NCBI GenBank assembly: GCA_044227925.1
Contig: JBGAVW010000005.1
Span: forward strand, 76,638-140,637
Length of the DNA stretch: 64,000 nucleotides
Source: JADJLQ01 sp044227925
GTDB lineage: Bacteria; Bacteroidota; Bacteroidia; Chitinophagales; Saprospiraceae
Reading direction: 5' to 3'
Part shown: positions 38,872-46,434 of the stretch, one piece after another
How the letters are laid out: every line of letters starts with the position of its first letter
How positions within the stretch are numbered: the first letter of the stretch is position 1
Notes under the pieces: model-generated
Seen by the model: only the letters and a program-made list of their open reading frames with translations
Databases searched by the model: none
What the model was told of the DNA's origin: nothing
Position numbers and translations under genes: made by a program

Positions 38872-41814
38872 TTAATACCGTCCGTCCTTCCTATAAGGTA
38901 GTCTCTCCATAAAATGCGCCTCCATACTCTTAAACCCAAAATCATCTACTATCCTGCCCTTTATTTTATAGACACCCTTCCCTTTGAATGGATAGGCTTC
39001 CAGTGATGGTGGGAAATGGGTAGTATCAAAAAAATTTCCTTCACGATCTACCCAGGTGCCGAAGCTCATGAGTTTATTATTTTTAGTAGTGACCCATTTG
39101 CGGGTAACATAATAACCCAGCATAGTGACCATATTGCCTTCGAAGCGCGGCATATCTTGTGCCAGTATGTCTTCTGATACCGGATCGGCTAACAGATCGA
39201 ATGGTGAGCGAAGCGGAAAGCCCAGTAACTCGATTTCATCGAATGCCTGCTCGTATTCTCCTTCTTCCAATTTGGGCAGGGCATATTGCTCGGCGGTATC
39301 GGGGAAAAAATTACCATTGATGGAGTATTTTATCTGTGGATTGTGTACCATGTTTTTTTCCCACATCAGTTCGTATTTATTCATTCGGGTAAAGCGGAAC
39401 GCATTGATGCGGATAAGTATTTCCAATTGTTCTTTGCTGATATCTATTCGCTGTACAAAATCTTCCAGGCTGCGATAGGGGCCATTGGTGATACGCTCAT
39501 CCACGATACGACTCGCTACATTTTGTTCGAGATTCTGTATATGTACCAGGCCGATAAAAATATCATCACCATAGATCGTAGTGAGATAGGTACTGCGATT
39601 TACACAAGGTGCATGTATGATAGCACCACACATACGGGCCTCGTGTACATAGAGCTCGGTATTATAAAAGCCGCCAAAATTATTGATTACTGCCACCATA
39701 AATTCTTTTGGATAATAAGTCTTGAGATACAAACTTTGAAAACTCTCCACTGCAAAACTGGCCGAATGTGCTTTACAAAATGAATAGCCGCTAAAGCTTT
39801 CGATCTGCCGCCATACTTCCTGTGTGAGGGCATCGCTATAACCTCGTGCTTTGCAATTGGCAAAATATTTTTCCTGTAATCGTCGGAATGTATCACTTGA
39901 TTTTTTCTTTCCTGTCATGATGCGACGCAATACATCGCTTTCATCCAGATCGAGACCGGCAAAATGATGCACTATTTTCATCACATCTTCCTGGTATACC
40001 ATCACCCCATAGGTTTCTTTTAGGTTTTTTTCGAATACAGGATGCAGGTATTGGATTTTCTCCGGATGGTGGAATCGCTCTATGTATTCACGCATCATAC
40101 CACTTTGCGCCACACCGGGCCGTATGATAGAGGAAGCGGCTACCAGGTGTACATAATTATCACACCGGAGTTTATGCAATAGTCCGCGCATGGCCGGTGA
40201 CTCTATGTAAAAACATCCGATACAATGACCTGAGTGTAACTGTGCTCTCACCTTGGGATCTTCTTTGATTTTGGTGATATCATGCACATCGAGCGATTGC
40301 CTTTTGTTGCGTTTGACGATGTCTACCGCATCCTTGATATGACCGAGACCGCGCTGGCTGAGCACATCGTATTTATGATAGCCAAGGTCTTCTGCACCGT
40401 ACATATCAAAATGGGTGATCGGAAAGCCCTTAGGCATCATCTGCAAAGCCGTATGATAGTTGAGCGGTTTTTCACTTATAAGTATACCGCCGGCATGTAT
40501 AGAGAGATAATTGGGAAATTTTTCTATGAGTCCGCCATAGCGAAAAATGTGTTTTGCCCAGGGATGGTGCCGGTCGGAGGCCAGGGGCTCCTCTACTATG
40601 ATGTCGATATCGTTTTTGGGTAAGCCGAATACTTTACCCAACTCGCGTATGATCGATCTTCCTTTGAAGGTATTGTAGGTAGCCAGCAGTGCAGTATGCT
40701 CCGTGCCGTGGCGTTTAAATATATAATCGGTGACATCGTCGCGCTCGCTCCACGAAAAGTCAATATCAAAATCCGGTGGTGATGTACGGTGTGGATTGAT
40801 AAACCGTTCGAAATACAAATCCAACTCCAATGGATCTACATCGGTGATGCCGAGGTTGTAGGCCACTATACTGTTTGCTCCGCTGCCTCTGCCCACATGA
40901 TGATAGCCCGCACTGCGCGCATAGCGTACGATATCCCAGGTGATGAGGAAGTAAGCTGCAAAGCCAAGCTTAAAAATCACTTGCAATTCTTTTTCGGTAC
41001 GGCTGTATGCCCGGGCGTGTGCATTACCATAGCGCCGGCGACATCCCTCGCGCGCGAGCTTGCACAAGAGATCGTAATCGCCGGCTATGCTATTGGTAAA
41101 TGTTTTTTTATTCACATGTTCAAACCCGGATGCGAGTTTTATCTCACAGCTATCCCATAGTGCTTCACCACGAGAGATGAGCTCCGGGTACCGATCGAAA
41201 GTTTGGCGCAATGCATCTGCAGGTAGTATATATTCATTATCGGGTGCTATATCTGTAGTGCCGAGTTTGGTATGCACGGTATTAAGATCTATACATCGCA
41301 AGAGCTTATGCACTCTGTATCCATTTCGATCGCGGTAGGTCCATACCGGCCATGCGATGAGCCTGTCGGCACGTTGCTTGAGTGGAGATGAAAACATGCC
41401 TCCTATCTCAGACAATGATATCCCATAATACTCATGCTCTGCAAAATCAGCTAAGGGCTTGGGTGTGGACCGATACACCACGATACAATCCTGTAGCGGG
41501 GGAGCGATAGCAGGCAAGGCCTCGCCCGAAAGGGAGCTTTGTGTAAGCATAGCGCATAGATTGCGCCAGCCTTCTACATTTTTGGCAATGCCTGTATAAA
41601 GAGGTCTATTTTCTGTATCGCGAAATTCTATGCCCAGCAGAGCTTTGATACCGGCTTTGGCACAGGCCTCCAAAAACTCAAATGCCGTAGAAGTATTATT
41701 AATATCTGTTAGTACCAATGTCTTGTAGCCTTGCTCTACCGCATAGTTGGCCAGCTCTTTGGGGGAGAGGGTTCCGTACCGGAGACTAAAGTAACTGTGG
41801 CAAATCGCGTACAT
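38872..41814 (-). CDS. DnaE-type DNA polymerase III alpha subunit, short form with degenerate PHP domain
   Basis: A 980-residue C-family DNA polymerase, shorter than replicative DnaE (about 1,160). The catalytic aspartates are present in PPDFDIDFSW and KYDVLSQRGLGH, and VMVYQEDVMKIVHHFAG and IMTGKKKS are typical. Helix-hairpin-helix and OB-fold regions follow. The N-terminal PHP domain is altered: the first motif reads AICHSYFSLRYG where H-x-H is expected, and TDINN replaces the usual TDHDG, so the metal site for PHP exonuclease is probably lost. This and its size fit an accessory or error-prone (DnaE2/ImuC-like) enzyme. ATG 41814 is chosen over a TTG at 41817. A well-formed promoter with an overlapping palindrome lies directly upstream, suggesting repressor control. 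No dinB or imuA neighbour is present. Confidence 0.85.
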   Translation of the reverse strand: MYAICHSYFSLRYGTLSPKELANYAVEQGYKTLVLTDINNTSTAFEFLEACAKAGIKALLGIEFRDTENRPLYTGIAKNVEGWRNLCAMLTQSSLSGEALPAIAPPLQDCIVVYRSTPKPLADFAEHEYYGISLSEIGGMFSSPLKQRADRLIAWPVWTYRDRNGYRVHKLLRCIDLNTVHTKLGTTDIAPDNEYILPADALRQTFDRYPELISRGEALWDSCEIKLASGFEHVNKKTFTNSIAGDYDLLCKLAREGCRRRYGNAHARAYSRTEKELQVIFKLGFAAYFLITWDIVRYARSAGYHHVGRGSGANSIVAYNLGITDVDPLELDLYFERFINPHRTSPPDFDIDFSWSERDDVTDYIFKRHGTEHTALLATYNTFKGRSIIRELGKVFGLPKNDIDIIVEEPLASDRHHPWAKHIFRYGGLIEKFPNYLSIHAGGILISEKPLNYHTALQMMPKGFPITHFDMYGAEDLGYHKYDVLSQRGLGHIKDAVDIVKRNKRQSLDVHDITKIKEDPKVRAQLHSGHCIGCFYIESPAMRGLLHKLRCDNYVHLVAASSIIRPGVAQSGMMREYIERFHHPEKIQYLHPVFEKNLKETYGVMVYQEDVMKIVHHFAGLDLDESDVLRRIMTGKKKSSDTFRRLQEKYFANCKARGYSDALTQEVWRQIESFSGYSFCKAHSASFAVESFQSLYLKTYYPKEFMVAVINNFGGFYNTELYVHEARMCGAIIHAPCVNRSTYLTTIYGDDIFIGLVHIQNLEQNVASRIVDERITNGPYRSLEDFVQRIDISKEQLEILIRINAFRFTRMNKYELMWEKNMVHNPQIKYSINGNFFPDTAEQYALPKLEEGEYEQAFDEIELLGFPLRSPFDLLADPVSEDILAQDMPRFEGNMVTMLGYYVTRKWVTTKNNKLMSFGTWVDREGNFFDTTHFPPSLEAYPFKGKGVYKIKGRIVDDFGFKSMEAHFMERLPYRKDGRY

Positions 41815-41818
41815 CAAA

Positions 41819-41835
41819 TGTCGAATATTCCGACA
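41819..41835. promoter_or_regulatory. Palindromic operator overlapping the dnaE-like promoter
   Basis: TGTCGAATATTCCGACA: inverted arms TGTCG and CGACA around 7 bases. It overlaps the end of the -7 box and the expected transcription start, and ends 4 bases before the ATG (41814). The position is ideal for repression. A LexA-like regulator is a reasonable candidate given the gene, but the box has not been matched to a known LexA motif of this phylum. Confidence 0.55.
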
Positions 41836-41863
41836 AATATAGTCGATATTTTACGAATGTCAA
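41834..41863 (-). promoter_or_regulatory. Promoter of the dnaE-like gene
   Basis: On the minus strand TTGACA (41863-41858) and TATATTTG (41841-41834) are separated by 16 bases (19 from TTG). This is both a full TAnnTTTG box and a good -33 region, one of the best promoters in the window. Confidence 0.65.
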
Positions 41864-41873
41864 GAGGCTAAGC

Positions 41874-41920
41874 AGAAGTCAAATTTTGAGCGCGTGCCTG
41901 TGTGCCGGCTTTTGACTTCT
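41874..41920. repeat. Inverted repeat in the gap upstream of the dnaE-like gene
   Basis: AGAAGTCAAA (41874-41883) and TTTGACTTCT (41911-41920) are exact inverse complements separated by 27 bases, followed by TTTG on the plus strand. The function is unknown. The rest of the gap (41921-42142) shows no recognisable gene. Confidence 0.4.
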
Positions 41921-42142
41921 TTTGCGATTGGCGACGAGTAAGCTTGCCACTATCTTCTATAATAATTTTTCCAACCGAGAGGTGGTGATCGAATGCAGAT
42001 AAATTGAGTATGGCTGAAATTAATGCAACTATATAATGTGTGCACTAAATCTAAAATTGATTTCGAAAAAAAATCAATATCTTATCTGAAAAAACTATAT
42101 ATTTTGGACAGAGATCTCATTTGTAAGACTAATAAAATTTGA

Positions 42143-42319
42143 GACAATACTTCAAAGTCATTATCGCAAAGTTCTATAAAGCCTTTAAAGAAAAAGCCAA
42201 GGCAAGGTGGGGATAAAGCATTCAAAATGGCAATAAAAAAAGGAGATTTACCTGAAGGGGATATGTTTGAAGGCATGGAAAATAATTTTGACAAGGTCGT
42301 TAGTAATCAGATTTGAAAT
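42143..42319 (+). pseudogene. Remnant of a MazE/PemI-like antitoxin
   Basis: After an in-frame TGA at 42140-42142 the frame encodes 58 residues that end like a MazE-type antitoxin: IKPLKKKPRQGGDKAFKMA, then GDLPEGDMFEGMENNFD. In relatives the linker reads PRQGW; here Trp is Gly (TGG to GGG). No AbrB-type DNA-binding domain can be found upstream in any frame, and the only internal ATG (42227) leaves about 30 residues. The stop overlaps the start region of the toxin gene, the usual antitoxin-toxin order. I read it as a decayed antitoxin whose toxin-binding tail survives. Confidence 0.6.
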
Positions 42320-42623
42320 TTGGTTAGTTAGCCTGGCTCCAACCAAAGGTTCGGAAAATGCAAAAACGGGACCTTGTGTAATTATTTCTCCTGATTCAAT
42401 AAATAATAATTTGAATACCGTAATCATTGCACCACTCACACATTCATTAAAAAACTATCCCACCAGGATTAATTTTGTATTCAATAATCAAACAAGCCAG
42501 ATTGCACTGGATCACATAAGAACAATTGATAAAAAAGAAAGATTGATAAAAAAAGTAGGTGAATTAAGTAAGCCTATGGCAGTTGCTTTAGCTCAAATGC
42601 TAATTGAATTGTTTGAGTATTAG
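42267..42623 (+). CDS. MazF/PemK-family toxin, probably inactive
   Basis: The ORF gives 118 residues; homology begins near residue 12 (RFEIWLVSLAPTKGSENAKT). This is the MazF/PemK ribonuclease fold, with GPCVIISPD, VIIAPLTHS and LDHIRTIDKKERL following. In active relatives the motif is KTRPCVI, whose Arg corresponds to catalytic Arg25 of Bacillus subtilis MazF. Here it reads KTGPCVI (GGA, one transition from AGA). The preceding LDPT reads LAPT. The Thr in APLT is kept. The usual MVxRFEI start has no ATG (LVIRFEI), so translation would need ATG 42267 or a non-AUG start. With a broken antitoxin upstream, the module looks like it is decaying and harmless. Confidence 0.65.
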   Translation: MKAWKIILTRSLVIRFEIWLVSLAPTKGSENAKTGPCVIISPDSINNNLNTVIIAPLTHSLKNYPTRINFVFNNQTSQIALDHIRTIDKKERLIKKVGELSKPMAVALAQMLIELFEY

Positions 42624-42701
42624 TATTGTACAATATTCGCAGCAGGATGGGGTACATAATCCAATCGACTTGGATTAGGTACTCATCTTCTATTCAGCAG
42701 A

Positions 42702-44318
42702 CTACCATTTCCAGACTAATTTCAGGGTAAACCAGTTAAACTTATAACCGGTGCCTGTATTGGATGCAACATTACTTGTCTGATACTTTAACGAAGTTTC
42801 GAAATGAGACCGACGGTAACTCAGTTCGGTCTGCAATCTAAAGGCTGGGTCCCATGCATTTTCTTCTATTTTTTGCAGACCCGCAGCAGCCTGGGTTTGA
42901 AAGAAAAATTTATCAGAAGCAAATACAGGAGAGCTGTAATCCACGAAAGATTCCGTATTAAGATACTGATTGGGCGCAAAATAGCCCTTGCCAATCTGAT
43001 CTTTAAAATGCATAGCAGAAAAATTAATACCACCTTTTAATGTGGGGTCGGTCCTGAATACATGGTAGAATGAACCAAAAAACTGCAGTCGTTGATTCTG
43101 ATCACTCATTTTACCCAGACTTCCCTGAGAATAAATGCCAGTTTTACCATTTAACATGAGGTGGGTGATGTACCCGATTGATTGATTTTTAATGTTTTTG
43201 CCCAATAGTTCGGCAGTAAAACTCATTACATCCGATGAATAGAATACACCAAGCATTCGACGATCATTGGATTGATATTTTATTAATTGCTGACCAGTCA
43301 AGGCAGTGTATCTGATTCCGTTAGCAGATTGTACCTGGATCAGGTGAAGATCGGACTCTGCTTTCCAAGCATCTGCTAATTTTCCACTGAGATTGGCATG
43401 AGCATAGTTTGATTTTGCTTGGCTCCCATCTTGTGAATGATATACACTTTGACCAATATTTAGCCTTAGCGGATATTTATTGGCATCAGATTGTTGCCAC
43501 CATATATTTTTATCTGTACGGGTGTTTTGTGCAACATCCTGAAAATAACTCAATTCCAACCCGGCCGATTGAATTTGATTAGCCTTTAATTTGTGTAAAT
43601 ATGAATTGTACTCCTGATCGGAAAAATACAATTTGGAATTTTCCATCACTTGTTTAGACTGTTGGATTTGTTGTTTCCCAAGTAACACTTCTGCATATTC
43701 CAGTAAATACTGTTTTTCAGGATAAGCAGTGGCTAATGAATCATAATGTCTGAGTCCTTGTTTGTAATTACCTGAGGTAGTATACAATCTCGATTGCAAC
43801 ACGAGTTTTTGTGAAGGAGAAAGCATTGTATCTACAGAGGTTAAGAACCTTGCAGCCTGACGAGTCTTTACATTCCAAAGCATTGCATTGAAGTAATTGA
43901 TCACGGCATTTGGATTGGATTTATTTTGTTCCCAGGCTGATCTGGCATATTGCAATGCCTTTGCCGGCTGATGATCCATAAACAAAGCATAGGATAAGTT
44001 TATCTGTGTGATGGTAGCTTCAAAATGAAGGGGTAATAACCGCCGATAAGTCAACACGGCCTCTCCAAAATTTTTATCCTGCAACGATAGATCTCCTCGT
44101 AATAATAATACGGGTGCATCGTTGCCCACTGCTGCTAAGATGGTATCTAAGGTGACCACAGCTGCATGATAATTTCCTTCTGCACGGAAGCGAAGTGCCT
44201 GCTGGATCAACTGCTCTCTTTCTTCGCCTGATATAACCTGAGTTTGAGCCTGTAATAGTACTGAAGTAAAAAAAAGTACCATTGGTATCACCAGGAAATG
44301 CAATTGGAAAATTTTCAT
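42702..44318 (-). CDS. TPR protein with C-terminal outer-membrane beta-barrel
   Basis: A 538-residue envelope protein: a signal peptide (MKIFQLHFLVIPMVLFFTSV, then LLQA), about 220 residues of TPR-like helices (for example EGNYHAAVVTLDTILA, NFGEAVLTYRRLLPL, QPAKALQYARSAWEQN), then a region of alternating beta-strands ending in FTLKLVWKW with the terminal aromatic residue usual for outer-membrane barrels. A TPR plus barrel is the layout of polysaccharide export/modification porins such as PgaA and of YaiO-family proteins. It is the last gene of an operon (response regulator, DUF4184, STAS, this gene) whose promoter carries the shared palindrome. With glycosyltransferase operons next door, a role in exporting or processing a surface polysaccharide is a reasonable inference. 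A second ATG at 44327 adds three residues. Confidence 0.75.
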   Translation of the reverse strand: MKIFQLHFLVIPMVLFFTSVLLQAQTQVISGEEREQLIQQALRFRAEGNYHAAVVTLDTILAAVGNDAPVLLLRGDLSLQDKNFGEAVLTYRRLLPLHFEATITQINLSYALFMDHQPAKALQYARSAWEQNKSNPNAVINYFNAMLWNVKTRQAARFLTSVDTMLSPSQKLVLQSRLYTTSGNYKQGLRHYDSLATAYPEKQYLLEYAEVLLGKQQIQQSKQVMENSKLYFSDQEYNSYLHKLKANQIQSAGLELSYFQDVAQNTRTDKNIWWQQSDANKYPLRLNIGQSVYHSQDGSQAKSNYAHANLSGKLADAWKAESDLHLIQVQSANGIRYTALTGQQLIKYQSNDRRMLGVFYSSDVMSFTAELLGKNIKNQSIGYITHLMLNGKTGIYSQGSLGKMSDQNQRLQFFGSFYHVFRTDPTLKGGINFSAMHFKDQIGKGYFAPNQYLNTESFVDYSSPVFASDKFFFQTQAAAGLQKIEENAWDPAFRLQTELSYRRSHFETSLKYQTSNVASNTGTGYKFNWFTLKLVWKW

Positions 44319-44339
44319 GATCGGCATTTTTATTATGAA

Positions 44340-44678
44340 TCAGATAGCAGGAAGAATTGCTATTTTGACAAAGGAATTGAGCTGAGTGGTTTCTACCCAT
44401 CTTTCGATTATTGATTTTTTTCTGTATACGAGGATCAATTCTTTATTGATCTCTGAAAGACAATAATGAGCGTGTATCACTTCATTTATTCCACTCAGGT
44501 CGGTATGATTTACATTACGGGCATCCAGGTATACTCTGGTACAATCGAGATTCATACATAGTTTTACCTCATCCCGCAAGGATGCAATTTCAACTCCCGC
44601 AAGCTTAGTAAAACCTGAGATACAGACGCTGCTGTGTTCCCGGTTTGCAATAGGTAAATGTGCAATTGAATGATTCAT
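44340..44678 (-). CDS. STAS-domain protein (anti-sigma-antagonist type)
   Basis: A 112-residue single STAS domain. The pattern RVYLDARNVNHTDLSGINEV corresponds to the SpoIIAA-type V-x-L-D-...-D-S/L-S-G loop, in which a serine is reversibly phosphorylated by an anti-sigma kinase. The Ser in TDLSG is the candidate site (about residue 62). The C-terminal half (KELILVYRKKSIIERWVETT) matches the last helix-strand elements. No partner kinase or phosphatase is in the window. Its position between DUF4184 and the TPR/barrel gene, 8 and about 20 bases away, suggests it regulates the same surface process by partner switching or as an enzyme-binding module. Confidence 0.7.
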   Translation of the reverse strand: MNHSIAHLPIANREHSSVCISGFTKLAGVEIASLRDEVKLCMNLDCTRVYLDARNVNHTDLSGINEVIHAHYCLSEINKELILVYRKKSIIERWVETTQLNSFVKIAILPAI

Positions 44679-44685
44679 GTCTTTT

Positions 44686-45420
44686 TTATTTTTTTAGTAT
44701 TATTTTTTTTAGAATGAAAGTTGATATGATCCAGCTGTACAGGCATCCTCCCATCAGAGCGATGAATACACTCCAGAAACTATTGTATTCCTTCCAGCCG
44801 AATAAACGGATGAACATGATAAAAGCCATGGTACAGACCCAAATAAGCCAATAACAGCTATTTGGTGATCCGGCAGTCATCGTACCAGCCTGGATGGGCA
44901 ATCGGTGAATATAATGTGTAATGCTGAGCAGACCCAAAACACTCAACAGCAATTGTAATCCGAAATAGGCAGGCATCGATTTGCCGAATACAGTAATCTT
45001 ATCTGCTAAGGAAGGGATGTATGGCACAAAAATGCCGTCGTGATGTGTGAAGCCATCCCAGAAAAAATGAGTAGCAATGCCAATCAATGCAGACCCGATC
45101 ATCCAATATGGTTTTGAATTCATACCGGCAGTCCAATCGAAATCCAGTACGTGTATACACCTTTTCCTAAAGTAATCGGGTAGGTTGACTACAAATGATT
45201 TCTTCAAATAAATATGGTATACATAGCTGAGCAGCAAAGTGATCGGTAAATCAAATAAGAATATCCCATACCAATGATGACCGATATTTTCTACTTCCCT
45301 CATTTGAAAAAAGAATTCAAAATCAGGAGCCATACTGCCTATTACCAATGCAGTTATAGATAATTTTTTTGATTGATCAAAAGGTAAAACAGCAGCTATA
45401 TGGGAAGGAGTAAATGGCAT
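44686..45420 (-). CDS. DUF4184 family membrane protein
   Basis: A 244-residue integral membrane protein with about six hydrophobic segments. The N-terminus MPFTPSHIAAVLP and the following GSMAPDFEFF, then ATHFFWDGFTH with paired His and Asp, are hallmarks of the DUF4184 group of small membrane proteins related to membrane-bound metal-dependent hydrolases. The conserved H-x-x-x-D-x-x-T-H motif may bind metal. The function is unknown. It starts 4 bases after the response regulator stop, so it is co-transcribed. A role in lipid or lipid-linked sugar metabolism at the membrane would fit the neighbours, but nothing in the sequence proves it. Confidence 0.8.
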   Translation of the reverse strand: MPFTPSHIAAVLPFDQSKKLSITALVIGSMAPDFEFFFQMREVENIGHHWYGIFLFDLPITLLLSYVYHIYLKKSFVVNLPDYFRKRCIHVLDFDWTAGMNSKPYWMIGSALIGIATHFFWDGFTHHDGIFVPYIPSLADKITVFGKSMPAYFGLQLLLSVLGLLSITHYIHRLPIQAGTMTAGSPNSCYWLIWVCTMAFIMFIRLFGWKEYNSFWSVFIALMGGCLYSWIISTFILKKIILKK

Positions 45421-45423
45421 GGA

Positions 45424-45834
45424 CTACACGATTTCCAGATGAGAAGTGGCTCTTTTATGATGGTTGACTTTTTTTACGATCTCAGCCACTTCTTTTGGAT
45501 TGGCATTTGATTTCAAAAGGTAATCAAATGATCCAAAGGAAATAGCGTCTACCGCTACACTGAGATCTTCCAGGGCAGTGCAGAATACAACACCAATGCC
45601 GGGGTAGTAGTCTTTTACTTTTTGAAGCACTTCCAAACCATTCATATCATCACCCATCTGGTAATCCAGAAAAATGAGATGGGGATTGAGGTGGAGGTGA
45701 TCCAGGCATTCAGTTCCATTGGAATATTCTTTAATATATTCATATCCCAGGTCATGAAGCATCTGGCTCAGCATAGCAGTCCAGAAGGGATCATCGTCAA
45801 CGATAAATATTCTTTTTAAATTATTTTGATTCAT
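45424..45834 (-). CDS. Single-domain response regulator
   Basis: A 136-residue CheY-like receiver with no output domain. The acidic pocket is VDDDP, the phosphoacceptor is Asp57 in FLDYQMG, the Thr is in FCTALED, and Lys lies in YLLKSNA. It resembles the receiver of the sigma-54 regulator at 55431 (shared FIV-D/E-DD start, N-G-x-E-C-L-x-x-x-H-L-x-P segment and VSVAV/LSVAV stretch), so the two may share a phosphodonor. It heads the operon with DUF4184, STAS and the TPR/barrel protein. A sigma-54-like promoter and the shared palindrome lie upstream. Confidence 0.88.
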   Translation of the reverse strand: MNQNNLKRIFIVDDDPFWTAMLSQMLHDLGYEYIKEYSNGTECLDHLHLNPHLIFLDYQMGDDMNGLEVLQKVKDYYPGIGVVFCTALEDLSVAVDAISFGSFDYLLKSNANPKEVAEIVKKVNHHKRATSHLEIV

Positions 45835-45859
45835 AATTAATTGATTTAATAATTAATAA

Positions 45860-45875
45860 TCCAAGCTTATGCCAA
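45860..45875 (-). promoter_or_regulatory. Sigma-54-like promoter of the response-regulator/TPR operon
   Basis: On the minus strand TTGGCATAAGCTTGGA: the -24 element TTGGCA and a -12 G in GG-N10-G spacing (consensus GG-N10-GC). The predicted start is about 16 bases before the ATG. Confidence 0.5.
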
Positions 45876-45935
45876 GTATTAAATAACTGATATTTAATAA
45901 TTTATAAATAGTATAAAATATAATATTTACATATT

Positions 45936-45960
45936 TTGGAATAATTTCCACATATTAGAA
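45936..45960. promoter_or_regulatory. Shared upstream palindrome, copy 1
   Basis: Half-sites TTGGAA (45936), TTTCCA (45945) and TTAGAA (45955) with 9- and 10-base steps. This spacing is identical to the copy at 56802-56826. The centre is about 99 bp upstream of the predicted transcription start of the response-regulator operon. Confidence 0.6.
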
Positions 45961-46434
45961 TTATAAAGAAGTAGCATGGGTATTAGCTTTAAAAGTGAAG
46001 TATTTCTGCAGCAAATAGTTTAAAATAAGCATGATTACGGTTGAAAACACATAGGCTACCATGGGTTGAATGGAGATGAATACAATCAACCCTTTGGTAA
46101 TCAGATAGTCACTAAACTGTCCCTGAGCGGATACGAGTACATATTTTCCAAATTGTTTTTGAGTCTCTTTTTTTTCGGTGGATGCCTCTGTAAAAGCAAA
46201 GTTTTTACTTAACCAAAAGCCAGTGAGCACACTAATGATAAAAGAAATTACAGTAGCTATTTCTACTGCCAGGAATGACTTTTTGAATGTGAGGAAGAAC
46301 AAAAAAAACAACCCGATGTTCAGGCCGGTATTAATTGCTCCTACTGTCAGGTAAGCGTAAACCTGGTAAGGAAAAAAATTGCGGAAAAGGGGATAAAACT
46401 CTTTAAGCAACCGATGTATTAAATTTTTGATCAT
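45961..46434 (-). CDS. GtrA-family membrane protein
   Basis: A 157-residue protein with four predicted membrane helices (for example YLTVGAINTGLNIGLFFLFF and ATVISFIISVLTGFWLSKNFAF), matching the GtrA family. These proteins are thought to flip or present undecaprenyl-linked sugars for transfer to surface polymers. It overlaps the end of the upstream glycosyltransferase gene by 32 bases, so translation is probably coupled. The pair lies downstream of a promoter carrying the shared palindrome, which ties it to the polysaccharide theme of the region. Confidence 0.88.
   Translation of the reverse strand: MIKNLIHRLLKEFYPLFRNFFPYQVYAYLTVGAINTGLNIGLFFLFFLTFKKSFLAVEIATVISFIISVLTGFWLSKNFAFTEASTEKKETQKQFGKYVLVSAQGQFSDYLITKGLIVFISIQPMVAYVFSTVIMLILNYLLQKYFTFKANTHATSL

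Noticed and set aside
38764..38873. Possible CRISPR array from repeated short words
   Set aside because: The words are 9-12 bases, vary at several positions and are not separated by unique spacers of constant length; no cas gene is present.
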